From Selenomonas sp. (lineage in GTDB: Bacteria; Bacillota; Negativicutes; Selenomonadales; Selenomonadaceae): a DNA stretch of 64,000 nt. Below are positions 10,516-19,405 of this stretch, one piece after another. Under the pieces are notes generated by a model that saw only the letters and a program-made list of their open reading frames with translations, was not told the DNA's origin and ran no database searches. A program made the translations under genes and the position numbers. Position 1 is the stretch's first letter. The number at the start of each line of letters is the position of its first letter. The stretch is taken from contig JAKVOG010000002.1 of the NCBI GenBank assembly GCA_022482925.1, positions 287,399 through 351,398 of the forward strand, written 5' to 3'.

Positions 10516-11130
10516 TTACATCTGACGATAGATGCCGATTACCTTGCCAAGGACATTGACATTCTTTTCATAGAATGGCTTCATGTGGTCGTTTTCCGGC
10601 TGTAGACGGATGCAGTCTTTTTCGTGATAGATGCGTTTGACCGTAGCGCCTTCTTCATCGACGAGGGCAACAACGATCTCGCCGTCATTGGCGGAGTCCT
10701 GATGTTTGACCATGACATAGTCGCCATCGTAGATGCCGGCATTGATCATGCTCTCACCGGAAACCTTCAGCATGAAAGTCTCATCCGTCGTTCCGAGCAG
10801 ACCCTGCGGGAACGAATAGACATCCTGAACGTTCTGTTCGGCGAGGATTGGCTGTCCGGCAGTAACGGTACCAACAAGAGGTACCGGGATATTCTTACCC
10901 CATGGTTTCTCGTCAAGGATATCGATGGCACGGGGCTTGGTAGGATCGCGTTTGATCAGCCCGTTCTCTTCCAGACGGGAGAGATATCCGTGGACTGTCG
11001 AGCTGGACTTCAGACCAACCGCCTTGCCAATTTCACGAACCGATGGCGGATAGCCTTTTTCAAGCAGAAAGGCTTTGATATATTGAAAGATCTCTTTCTG
11101 GCGTTCACCGGAAGTCTGCGTTTTACGCAT
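10516..11130 (-). CDS. lexA: SOS repressor LexA
   Basis: Represses DNA-damage genes and self-cleaves on contact with RecA filaments. The N-terminal winged helix reads GYPPSVREIGKAVGLKSSSTVHGYLSRLEENG. The C-terminal S24 peptidase domain shows the Ala-Gly cleavage site in TVTAGQP, the nucleophile serine in KVSGESM and the catalytic lysine in ATVKRIY. I chose ATG 11130 because AGGGGGC lies 8 bases before it; a GTG two codons upstream is possible. A candidate SOS operator lies upstream, in keeping with autoregulation. Confidence 0.95.
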   Translation of the reverse strand: MRKTQTSGERQKEIFQYIKAFLLEKGYPPSVREIGKAVGLKSSSTVHGYLSRLEENGLIKRDPTKPRAIDILDEKPWGKNIPVPLVGTVTAGQPILAEQNVQDVYSFPQGLLGTTDETFMLKVSGESMINAGIYDGDYVMVKHQDSANDGEIVVALVDEEGATVKRIYHEKDCIRLQPENDHMKPFYEKNVNVLGKVIGIYRQM

Positions 11131-11209
11131 ATTCACTGCCCCCTAACAACGTAATTAATCTACTATGGCTGTATTATACCACATGTATGTTCTCTATAAA
11201 ATATATTTT

Positions 11210-11223
11210 CGAAAATTTGTTTG
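11210..11223. promoter_or_regulatory. candidate LexA (SOS) box upstream of lexA
   Basis: CGAAAATTTGTTTG matches 11 of 14 positions of the Gram-positive SOS box CGAACATATGTTCG. It lies ~80 bases above the lexA start in an AT-rich stretch. A second weaker candidate (GAACATACATGT on the minus strand) is at 11181-11192. Placement fits autoregulation, but the match is imperfect. Confidence 0.4.
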
Positions 11224-11379
11224 ATTTTTTTGCTTTTATTGACGTTATGTGGTATTCGATAATTATCCATAAAGTCAAAGCAGGATTTTTCCTATATGTG
11301 ACGAATTAAATAAATGTGTATGTAAAATCTGTGCAAAATAGGAAATTCACTAAATTTATTATAGGAGTGATTAACCATC

Positions 11380-12540
11380 ATGATGTCATTGAAGACCAAT
11401 CAGCGATTGGTGGCACTGGATGTTTTTCGCGGTCTGGCTATTGTTTGTATGATCCTGGTCAATGGGCTGCCGGAGTTTGAGCATGCCTATCCACAGTTGC
11501 TCCATTCTGAATGGTCTGGTCTGACGGTAGCAGACCTGGCCTTCCCGGGGTTTGTATTTGCTATGGGGGCAGCCGGAGCACTTTGGTTTCCACGTCATCA
11601 GCGTGATCGTGTGGCAGCCAGGTTTGGCATAATTTTCAGGCGTTCTCTGTTACTGTTCCTGCTGGGATTGGTGCTGAATCAGCTGCCAATCCTGTTCAGT
11701 CACTTATTGACTCCGGAGCTGGTCACAGCACCATTAGGGCAGGAAATAATGGAACACGGTCGTGTCCTGGGCGTGCTGCAGCGTCTGGGATTGGTTTATT
11801 TTTTTGGTATGCTGCTCTGCTGGTGGCTGGAAAGTGAACGCATGATTGCTGCGATGGCTTTTGCCCTGCTGGCGGTATACTCGTTATGTTTCCATTTATA
11901 TGCAGTGGAAGCACCGTTTAGTCCTGATATGAACATCAGCATGTTGATTGATGGTCTATTCCCCGGACCAGCACATTGCTATCTGAATGCGCATTTCGAT
12001 CCTGAGGGGCTGTATGGTACGATTTCTGCAACTGCTTCGATGATGTTCGGACAACTGGCAGGCCGACGGCTGAGCACGACTAATGCGCCAACATTTGAGC
12101 GGGTGGCAGGACTGTTTGTCTATGGAGCGATTTTTCTGGCAGCTGGCTGGCTCTGGAGTACGGTGGACCTCATCAGTAAACCGCTTTGGACGGCTCCCTA
12201 TGTATTGCTTACCAGCGGAATCTTCATGTTCCTGATCGGATTCCTGCAGATTGGATTCAGTCTGATGCCAGGCCTTATGGGGGGGCTGCTCAGCCCGTGC
12301 AAGGCATTTGGTATGAATGCCTTGTTCATGTTTGTCATCCCCGATCGGGTGCTTGTATTCTTATGGACAATTCCTTATCCATCTGTAGAGCATCCATTTT
12401 ATCCCTGGGTATGGGAATGTACGGTAAAAGGAATCGTTGACCTGCCGTTCAGCATCTTGTTATTCGACATTTTATGGCTGCTTTGCTGGCTGCCAATCGT
12501 GCAGTTCCTGAATAACCGTCATATTTTCATCAAAGTTTGA
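11380..12540 (+). CDS. NagX-like membrane protein (heparan-alpha-glucosaminide acetyltransferase family)
   Basis: Polytopic membrane protein of 386 residues with about ten hydrophobic segments. The N-terminal RLVALDVFRGLAIVCMILVN is the family signature of the acyltransferase-3-like/DUF5009 proteins, which include human HGSNAT and bacterial NagX. NagX proteins are linked to uptake or acetylation of amino sugars. The next gene encodes a hexosaminidase, which supports a role in GlcNAc handling. TAGGAG lies 12 bases before the ATG ATG start. Exact activity cannot be read from the sequence. Confidence 0.75.
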   Translation: MMSLKTNQRLVALDVFRGLAIVCMILVNGLPEFEHAYPQLLHSEWSGLTVADLAFPGFVFAMGAAGALWFPRHQRDRVAARFGIIFRRSLLLFLLGLVLNQLPILFSHLLTPELVTAPLGQEIMEHGRVLGVLQRLGLVYFFGMLLCWWLESERMIAAMAFALLAVYSLCFHLYAVEAPFSPDMNISMLIDGLFPGPAHCYLNAHFDPEGLYGTISATASMMFGQLAGRRLSTTNAPTFERVAGLFVYGAIFLAAGWLWSTVDLISKPLWTAPYVLLTSGIFMFLIGFLQIGFSLMPGLMGGLLSPCKAFGMNALFMFVIPDRVLVFLWTIPYPSVEHPFYPWVWECTVKGIVDLPFSILLFDILWLLCWLPIVQFLNNRHIFIKV

Positions 12541-12600
12541 TTTTTGGCTGTTATGATAGTATCTATACGTTAGGGATTAATGGAATCAGGGGAGTATTTT

Positions 12601-14037
12601 ATGACTTATACGGTATCGAAGATCCGCCGGCAGTTATTGCTTGGCATGCTGGGCGGTTTAACTATGATCATGGCAGGTGGCATACCGGCTGTAGTATCAG
12701 CGGCGCCGATTCCTTTGCGGGGCGTCGTGGAAGGATTTTATGGAACACCGTGGCAGCAGACGGAGCGGTTGGATATTTTGGCATTTTGTGGCAAACACCA
12801 GCTGAATGCCTATATCTATGCGCCTAAAGACGATCCTTATCATCGGGCAAAATGGCGTGAGCCGTATCCGGCGGATAAGATGGCGGAACTGAGCAGTCTG
12901 GTGCAGGCTGCAAAATCACAGAACGTGCGCTTCGTTTTTGCTGTATCGCCGGGCCTGGATGTTCATTTCTCCGGTTTAGCCGGTTATAAAGACAAGCTGG
13001 CTATGGAGACGAAACTTTCGGCTATGTACGATCTTGGCGTCCGTGATTTTGCAATTTTCTTTGATGATATCAAAGAAAAGGATGGCAAAGGACAGGCGAA
13101 GTTCCTGAATTGGCTGGATGAGCATTTCATCAAGACACATCCGGGGACGGCATCGCTTATCACGGTTCCGACAGAGTATTTTTTTCAGGATATGCAGCAG
13201 AATGGGACAATGAAATCCTATAGCTATGATTTTTCCACGACTTTATCACCGGATATTTTGGTCCTTTATACGGGTGAACAGGTAGTTGGCGAAGGCATCA
13301 TGGATACGCAGCTGTCGGCTGCGGACCAGCTTTATGGCCGGAAGCTTGGCATCTGGTGGAATTATCCGGTTACCGATTACATGAAGAATAAGCTGGCACT
13401 GGGGCCAATCGAAAAATTGCCACGACAGGGAAACATTCCGGCTATTTTCTTTAATCCTATGGAACACGAGCAGCTGTCAAAGATTGCATTGGCTACCGGT
13501 GCCGATTATGCACTGGATCCGGCTGGCTATCAGCCGCAGCAGTCCTGGGAAAAAGCCATTCGTGAACAATATGGTGTGCTGGCACCAGCTATGCAGCAGG
13601 TAGCCGGGCAGTCTCAGCATCTTGAGAATAACTGGGCGAAGGTAGGACGCCCCGATGGGGCAGCTTTACGCAAATGCATGGATGCCTATTGGCAGGCTGC
13701 TGGTGACTCTCAGAAACAGCAAAAAGCCGCCCAGGAAGTCCGGCAGCAGCTGGAAAGTTTATCACAGTCCGTACAGCAGCTGCAGTCGGCATTGCCGGCG
13801 GCAACCCTGAAAGAATGCCAGCCACAGCTGCAGCAGCTGCTGCGGATCATTGCAGCGGATCAGAGCGGATTGGCATTGCTGAGTACCCACTCCCATAAGG
13901 CTGCTTCGTCAGACTTGCGTCAGACTTTTGAGAGCCAGCTGAGTGATGTCCGGGCACATGATAAAGAAGCAGTGATATCAGAAACTGCAGCGCGAGCCTT
14001 TCTGAATGAATTGGCGGCGGCTGCAGGTGTACAATAA
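12601..14037 (+). CDS. secreted beta-N-acetylglucosaminidase, GH84 family
   Basis: Glycoside hydrolase that removes GlcNAc by substrate-assisted catalysis. A signal peptide of ~37 residues (Lys/Arg start, hydrophobic core, ending VVSAAP) precedes the GH84 barrel. The barrel begins RGVVEGFYGTPW, and the paired catalytic aspartates lie in DFAIFFDDIKEKDG. The last ~150 residues are a Gln/Ala-rich helical region resembling the spacer helices of GH84 enzymes. ATG 12601 has CAGGGGAG 7 bases upstream. It probably acts in the periplasm or at the surface on peptidoglycan or glycan GlcNAc, with the products handled by its neighbours. Confidence 0.88.
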   Translation: MTYTVSKIRRQLLLGMLGGLTMIMAGGIPAVVSAAPIPLRGVVEGFYGTPWQQTERLDILAFCGKHQLNAYIYAPKDDPYHRAKWREPYPADKMAELSSLVQAAKSQNVRFVFAVSPGLDVHFSGLAGYKDKLAMETKLSAMYDLGVRDFAIFFDDIKEKDGKGQAKFLNWLDEHFIKTHPGTASLITVPTEYFFQDMQQNGTMKSYSYDFSTTLSPDILVLYTGEQVVGEGIMDTQLSAADQLYGRKLGIWWNYPVTDYMKNKLALGPIEKLPRQGNIPAIFFNPMEHEQLSKIALATGADYALDPAGYQPQQSWEKAIREQYGVLAPAMQQVAGQSQHLENNWAKVGRPDGAALRKCMDAYWQAAGDSQKQQKAAQEVRQQLESLSQSVQQLQSALPAATLKECQPQLQQLLRIIAADQSGLALLSTHSHKAASSDLRQTFESQLSDVRAHDKEAVISETAARAFLNELAAAAGVQ

Positions 14038-14053
14038 GGAGAACCCAAAAACA

Positions 14054-15281
14054 ATGAACCCAATCAGGATCATGGGCGCATTCGGCCTCATTTGTGGCCT
14101 GTCCTTGCTGCCTGTGACAGGCGGCCTGGCACAGGCAGGACCTATGTCGACGCCTGAATACTGGCAGAAGACTGCGCAGATACATGACGGAACCAATACT
14201 ATGGCTCCGGAACAGGTACGGCAAATCAATGAATCAATCCAGCAGCGTTCTTCCTCCCTGCGTGATCTGGTCAGCTATCCGGCGGTGCTGACCGGACAGC
14301 AGGTGCAGCAGCGTGTCTACGCGGCGATGCAGGATTACTGGCGTGGAGAGCGGCCATCGGTTTATACAGAGGGCCATTCTCTGACCAATGAGGAATGGAT
14401 GGCTGTTCGGGATAACTGTAATGTCGACCAGCTGCCGGTACAGATCAATACCCGCTATGCTGTGACGACACAGCGGGGAAATATCCGTCTGCTGCCGTCT
14501 GCTGCTGTCTGGACGAACTCTCCGGACAGCAGCCTTGACCGGTTGCAGGGAACGGCAATCGATCCGGCCCAGCCGGTGGTTGTCCTGGCCGATAGTAAGG
14601 ACGGAAATTTCTCATACGTAGAATCCAGTGATTATCAGGGATGGATTGATCGTGATAAACTTGCGTTTACCGACAACAATACCTGGCTTAGTTATGCAAA
14701 ACCGGCTGATTTTGCGGTGGTGACCTGATCATAAGAAAACCATTGCAGATGCAGACGGACGACAGGCCCTCTATCAGATGGGAGCTGTGATTCCCTGTAT
14801 CATGGACCATAATGGGCGTATTGCCCTGAAACTGCCGGTTCGTACGGCTGATGGTACATTGGCAATCCATAACACACCAGCGCAATTCGATCGTACGCTC
14901 CATATTGGCTATCTGCCATACAGTACTAATACGGTTATCCAGCAGGCCTTTTTATTCATGGGCGATGTTTATGGCTGGGGGGGCCTGGAGGACAGTGTTG
15001 ACTGTTCTGCTTTTGTGCAGGATGTCTATCGCAGCATGGGAATCCATATCCCGCGTGATGCCGATCAGCAGGAACTGGCCATGCCTGTTCAGACTGATAA
15101 TCCGGCGAAAGCACGTTCTGGAGCTTTGATTTTCAAGCCTGGACATGTCATGCTGTATCTTGGGCTTGATCCGAATGGGAATCCGATGGTTATCCATGCA
15201 TCGAGTGCATATCAGCAGGTCATGGTAGCCAGACTATCCGATGTTACTTCGCAGATCAGCAGCGTAGGAAGCCTGCGCTGA
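14054..15281 (+). CDS. secreted SH3-NlpC/P60 cell-wall hydrolase (one apparent frameshift)
   Basis: Putative gamma-D-glutamyl peptidase of the YkfC type. It has a signal peptide (GLICGLSLLPVTGGLAQAG), a helical N-terminal NlpC-stabilising region, an SH3-like domain (RGNIRLLPSAAVWTNSPDSS; GWIDRDKLAF) and a C-terminal NlpC/P60 domain. The domain shows the catalytic cysteine in SVDCSAFVQDVYRSMG, a histidine in FKPGHVMLYLG and a third polar residue in VIHASSAY. The frame breaks after FAVVT. Taking one C from the CC at 14724 joins it to DHKKTIADADG. The start follows AAGGAGA, 16 bases after the GH84 stop, so the genes form one unit for wall turnover. Confidence 0.82.
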
Positions 15282-15339
15282 GTGGATCTGTTCGATTATA
15301 TGATATAAAGATGCTTAATTTGAAAGGACGTGCAAGTCT

Positions 15340-15954
15340 ATGTTGTTATTAATCGGAGTGATGATCCTTAATCTGGTCATCAGTTTCCTGAATGCCCGTA
15401 ATGTCGGCCGTGTCTGGGCAGAGTCGAAAGCAGTTGGTGGCTGGGTTCGTATCCTGGCATGGTGTGGTGCGATCCAGTCAGCTGTCGGTTTTACGTTTGT
15501 CTATGCAATCGTTGTAGCCTATATTGCTGTGTCTACAGGTTATCTTCCGCCGCAAATGCTGTCTGTACTGATGAGCCTGATCTATCTGCTGATCATTATT
15601 CCGGCCATTGGTTCGGGAATCTTCATCACGATCCAGTCCTGGATCAATTTTGCCCGGGATAAATCTCTGATGAATCTTGGATTGGCCGGCTGGAATACTT
15701 TTGCACAGGCCTATAATACCTACAATGCCATTCAGAGCTTTGGCCCGGCATTGGATACCGTACAGCAAGGACTGGGGGGGCTGTTCGATGGCGATGAGGA
15801 TTCGGATAATTCCTCGATGCGCGTCATCCTGCTCGCAGCTATCGTGCTGCTGGCTGGTGTCATGACGACCACTGTTGTTATTCGCCGTTATGAAGCAAGC
15901 CTGCCAGTATCCGAAGAAGTGCGCCGCGGCAATCGCGACCTGCAGTACCGCTGA
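15340..15954 (+). CDS. unknown integral membrane protein
   Basis: A 204-residue protein with an N-terminal hydrophobic helix, two or three central helices (SAVGFTFVYAIVVAYIAVST; LMSLIYLLIIIPAIGSGIFI) and a C-terminal helix (VILLAAIVLLAGVMTTTVVI) preceded by an acidic loop (FDGDEDSDNSS). I do not recognise a family. AAAGGACG is 10 bases before the ATG. It follows the NlpC/P60 gene by 58 bases and is likely the last gene of that transcript. Confidence 0.65.
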   Translation: MLLLIGVMILNLVISFLNARNVGRVWAESKAVGGWVRILAWCGAIQSAVGFTFVYAIVVAYIAVSTGYLPPQMLSVLMSLIYLLIIIPAIGSGIFITIQSWINFARDKSLMNLGLAGWNTFAQAYNTYNAIQSFGPALDTVQQGLGGLFDGDEDSDNSSMRVILLAAIVLLAGVMTTTVVIRRYEASLPVSEEVRRGNRDLQYR

Positions 15955-15990
15955 TCGGTAATGGCTTGATACTGAAAATTGTATAAAATA

Positions 15991-16030
15991 AGACCCGGAA
16001 TCGCTTGGATAGGCGGTTCCGGGTTCTTTT
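15991..16030. terminator. bidirectional terminator
   Basis: Hairpin with arms ACCCGGAATCGC and GCGGTTCCGGGT (one mismatch) and a T-run after it, between converging genes. The A-rich upstream side (ATAAAATAAG) may serve the minus-strand symporter gene. Confidence 0.75.
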
Positions 16031-16046
16031 GATATCAAATATCCGG

Positions 16047-17633
16047 TTATTCTGTTACGGGCTGTCCATCAGGCGAACAATTTTCTTTAGGAAGATTCTC
16101 ATTGGAATCCCACCAAAGGGCTCCGCTCTTCCAGCCAATGACAGTGGAAGTGAACGGCGAGCCATCTGCGGCTTTGAAGTGTCGGGTGGCTCGCAGGATA
16201 TACTTGCTGCCAATCATGAGCAGCGGTACGTTCGTGAAGACAATCAGGATATTGCCCAGATCAGAGATCGACCAAAGGTTGCCCAGATCGATACCTGCCA
16301 GGGAACAGCAGATGCCGAAAGCGGCAATAAAGACGCCTGTCAGACGAACGGTGTTGATGACCGATGCCTTACGGCTGATCCGGTTCGCGGCAATCTCTGA
16401 GAAGCTGATCATACCGACCAGACAGGTAAAGGCGAACAGGCAGAAACAGAAACAGATCAGCAAAGCTACGATCGTTTCCAATGAAGCCGCTGGTGTCAGC
16501 TGTCTTGCCGAGGCCAGAAATTTCGGCAGCTTGTCCAGTGCCATCCAGGCAGTACCGTCTGCACCGGCCCATGGATGCGCCATGATGACTACGAACCCTG
16601 TGCAGCTGCAGATGACCCAGGTATCCAGGAATACACCAATGGACTGGACCAGGCCCTGCTCGCAGGGATGCTGGTTGTCAGCGCAGGCTGCAGCCATCGT
16701 GATCGTGCCCTGACCAGCTTCGTTCGACATAAGGCCACGCTTTACACCTTGTACCAGTACCGTTCCGAAGAGACCGCCAAAGATGGCATCCGGAGAGAAA
16801 GCTCCACCAAACACTGCCGAGAAGAAGTAAGGCAGCTGATCGAGATTGGTCAGAGTAAGCAACAGTACTGTCAGCAGATAAAGGATGGCCATAACGGGAA
16901 CCATACCGTTAGTGACCCGGGTAACCATCCGGATGCCGCCGAATGCAATCCAGGCAGTCATCGCAATCATAAGGATGGAAATCACGATAGCCTGCACTGC
17001 CGGCAGGTTGGCAATGTCGTTCCCAGCATGAGACTGCCCATCTGGACAATCGAAGAAACGACATTGTAGCCCTGGGCCGGAATGCAGCACATCGCATAGA
17101 TGATGTACATGAGAGAAAGCCAGATACCAACCGCCTTTGCGGTCCTGCAGCAGCTTGCGGCCGTAAAATGGCAGACCGCCGACGAATTCTTCATCTTTAC
17201 GCTCTTTAAAGATCTGGGCCAGCACGGCCTCGCCATAAGCTGTTGCCATACCAACGGTAGCAGATACCCACATCCAGAACAGGGCACCAGGACCACCAAC
17301 CGATATTGCACCGGTTACACCGAGAATGTTGCCAGGACCGACACGCATGGCTGAGCTGAGCAGGAAAGCTGATAATGCGGAGATGCCCGCTTCATGGCTT
17401 TTACGCTGAGCCAGCAGACGAACGCCCGAGGCAAAATGGGTAATCTGGATTGCCCCTGTGCGACAGGTAAAGAACAGACCTGCGCCAAACAGGCAGATAA
17501 CGGCCAGTGAGAAATTCCCCAGTACCGGTATCGACTTATACCAACTGATATTGGTTGGAAATTCCCAAAAGAAATCCGATAAAGGGATGACAAAAGAAAA
17601 AATGTGGTTGAGTTCAGCAAATAATTGCTCCAT
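16047..17633 (-). CDS. alanine/glycine:cation symporter, AgcS family (compensating frameshifts)
   Basis: Sodium-coupled amino-acid carrier of the AgcS/DAACS-like family, 528 residues, about ten membrane helices. Signature blocks: RVGPGNILGVTGAISVGGPGALFWMW, then GGLFGTVLVQGVKRGLMSNEAGQGT. Between about 17114 and 17024 the reading frame gives nonsense (HVHHLCDVLHSG), while the neighbouring frame gives the expected MYIIYAMCCIPAQGYNVV. One extra base near 17112 and one missing base near the GGG at 17022 explain this, and the frame is regained. AAGGAGGTCA lies 6 bases before the start. Substrate is by family only. Confidence 0.85.
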   Translation of the reverse strand: MEQLFAELNHIFSFVIPLSDFFWEFPTNISWYKSIPVLGNFSLAVICLFGAGLFFTCRTGAIQITHFASGVRLLAQRKSHEAGISALSAFLLSSAMRVGPGNILGVTGAISVGGPGALFWMWVSATVGMATAYGEAVLAQIFKERKDEEFVGGLPFYGRKLLQDRKGGWYLAFSHVHHLCDVLHSGPGLQCRFFDCPDGQSHAGNDIANLPAVQAIVISILMIAMTAWIAFGGIRMVTRVTNGMVPVMAILYLLTVLLLTLTNLDQLPYFFSAVFGGAFSPDAIFGGLFGTVLVQGVKRGLMSNEAGQGTITMAAACADNQHPCEQGLVQSIGVFLDTWVICSCTGFVVIMAHPWAGADGTAWMALDKLPKFLASARQLTPAASLETIVALLICFCFCLFAFTCLVGMISFSEIAANRISRKASVINTVRLTGVFIAAFGICCSLAGIDLGNLWSISDLGNILIVFTNVPLLMIGSKYILRATRHFKAADGSPFTSTVIGWKSGALWWDSNENLPKENCSPDGQPVTE

Positions 17634-17776
17634 AATAAATGACCTCCTTCGTCAGGATGGATAATTCCTATAGAGAACATTATAGACGGTTTCAACGATT
17701 GGCGCTAGGAAAGTCCTGCGATATATGTGGACAAAATTGCAAACTGTCTTATTCGGCAGTTCGCTGCTGAACTCAC

Positions 17777-19405
17777 TCACGTGAGTGAGATGACCTGGGC
17801 TAGCTGATCGGCCAGCGGCAGGTCGTGGGTAATGATAAGCAGGGTTCTTCCAGTACTGTCTAGTTCCTGAATGATACCTGCCATCATAGCCTGGGCAGTT
17901 TTCTGATTCAGACCGGCAGTCGGTTCATCCAGCAACAGGATTGGAGCCTGGCTGGTCAGGGCGAGTGCAGTGAGCAGCCGGCTGCGCTGACCTCCGGAGA
18001 GACGGCAGGCATCCAGGCCGAGTGGCGTATCGAGTTGCTGCGGCAGCTGCCGGACAAAATCAGCCAGTTGGGCAAGCTCCAGACTATGCCAAATGGTGGA
18101 TTCCTGGCAGTCAGGATGAAGTCTCAGGAAATTGTCCCGCAAGGAAGTGCTGAATAAACTGCAGCCTTGCAGTGAGGCTGCAAACTTTGCCCGTATCGTT
18201 TCTGGACACTGCTCCGCATAATCCTGTCCCCGCAGGGAAATCGTTCCCTGATCCGGCAGCCAGAAGCGTAATAGCAGACAGGCAAGTGTGGTCTTTCCGG
18301 ATCCGCTTTCACCAAGAATAGCGGTATGCTGCCCCTGGCACAGGGTAAAACTCAGATCCTTCAGGACGGGGACGCCGGGCTGATAGGCGAAGGAAAGATG
18401 TCTTACAGCCAGCAGCGGAAGCTTTTCATTACCAGCCGGAATATATGGGTGAGAGTCCTCGGCTGACTGCCCGTTGTCGGCAGGAGATTGCAGCATATCA
18501 GCTGCGCTAAGAGACTCTCTCCAGACACGTGTAGCAACCGACAAGGGCTGGTATTCCTGAAACAAGGCCAGGATCACCAGCAGCCAGACACCCAGCTCAA
18601 TGCCGTTTATTGTCTGTTGCAGCATGGCTGAAGACAATACGTAGAAAAGAAAAACAAAAGAAAGATGACGGCCGGCTTCAAGAATGGAGTCTGTACGGTC
18701 CTGGCGGCTGGTTTGTTGACATTGATCTTGCTGGAATCTCGCAGCTGGTTGATCCAGCAACGGAAAGAGCGGTTCGAGGTTATCGGTCTGCAGAAGTTCG
18801 GCTCCGCCACTGCCAATCTCCATGATTGCCGAGCGATAATCCTGTTTTGACGCAGCAACTGCCGGAACAGCTGGCTCCAGCCATGCCGGCAGGAACAGAT
18901 GCAGCAGCCAGAGAATGCCGAGCACCAGCGTACCGACAGGTGTTCGGTTATATAACGCCAGCAGGCATAGAAGCGTCAACAGACTGGTCACTCCAAATGG
19001 CAGCAATGCCCGCAGATAGAAATCACGCAAAGTCTCGCAGCTGTCCAAAAGCTGATGCAGGAATTCGCCCTGATGAAGAGCACCATCCCGCAACGGGATA
19101 ACCGTTTCTGCCTGATCGTAGAGCCTGAGCTGCAGCTTGGCATAGCAGCGAAATGCCAGACTATGGGAGAACCAGCGATCCAGATAACGGAATGATGCCC
19201 GCCCGATGCCGCAGGCCCGAACCATCGTGATTCCCAGCGTAAGAGCATAAAGCGGCGGCTGCAGAGCCGCTTTTGAGATCAGCCAGGCGGCAGTCCCCAT
19301 AAGACCAATGCTGCAGCCTGCGGACAGAAAACCGGCCAGCAGAGCAGCCAGCAGATCTGTTTTTGTTGTAAGCGCCAGTAAAGGGCGGAGTAAAGACCGG
19401 TTCAT
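17777..19405 (-). CDS. cydC: thiol reductant ABC exporter subunit CydC
   Basis: Half of the heterodimeric CydDC exporter of glutathione/cysteine, needed to assemble cytochrome bd. It has a six-helix membrane domain in the first ~300 residues, then an ATPase domain with Walker A GESGSGKTTL, signature LSGGQRSRL and Walker B PILLLDEPTAG. It overlaps cydD by four bases (ATGA), so translation is coupled. It ends with a short CTCACTCACGTGAGTGAG palindrome at the stop. Its position behind cydAB and cydD fixes the identity as CydC. Confidence 0.92.
   Translation of the reverse strand: MNRSLLRPLLALTTKTDLLAALLAGFLSAGCSIGLMGTAAWLISKAALQPPLYALTLGITMVRACGIGRASFRYLDRWFSHSLAFRCYAKLQLRLYDQAETVIPLRDGALHQGEFLHQLLDSCETLRDFYLRALLPFGVTSLLTLLCLLALYNRTPVGTLVLGILWLLHLFLPAWLEPAVPAVAASKQDYRSAIMEIGSGGAELLQTDNLEPLFPLLDQPAARFQQDQCQQTSRQDRTDSILEAGRHLSFVFLFYVLSSAMLQQTINGIELGVWLLVILALFQEYQPLSVATRVWRESLSAADMLQSPADNGQSAEDSHPYIPAGNEKLPLLAVRHLSFAYQPGVPVLKDLSFTLCQGQHTAILGESGSGKTTLACLLLRFWLPDQGTISLRGQDYAEQCPETIRAKFAASLQGCSLFSTSLRDNFLRLHPDCQESTIWHSLELAQLADFVRQLPQQLDTPLGLDACRLSGGQRSRLLTALALTSQAPILLLDEPTAGLNQKTAQAMMAGIIQELDSTGRTLLIITHDLPLADQLAQVISLT

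Noticed and set aside
17772..17789. CTCACTCACGTGAGTGAG palindrome at the end of cydC as a terminator.
   Set aside because: No T-run follows on either strand and it overlaps the last codons; it may be chance or a weak pause.
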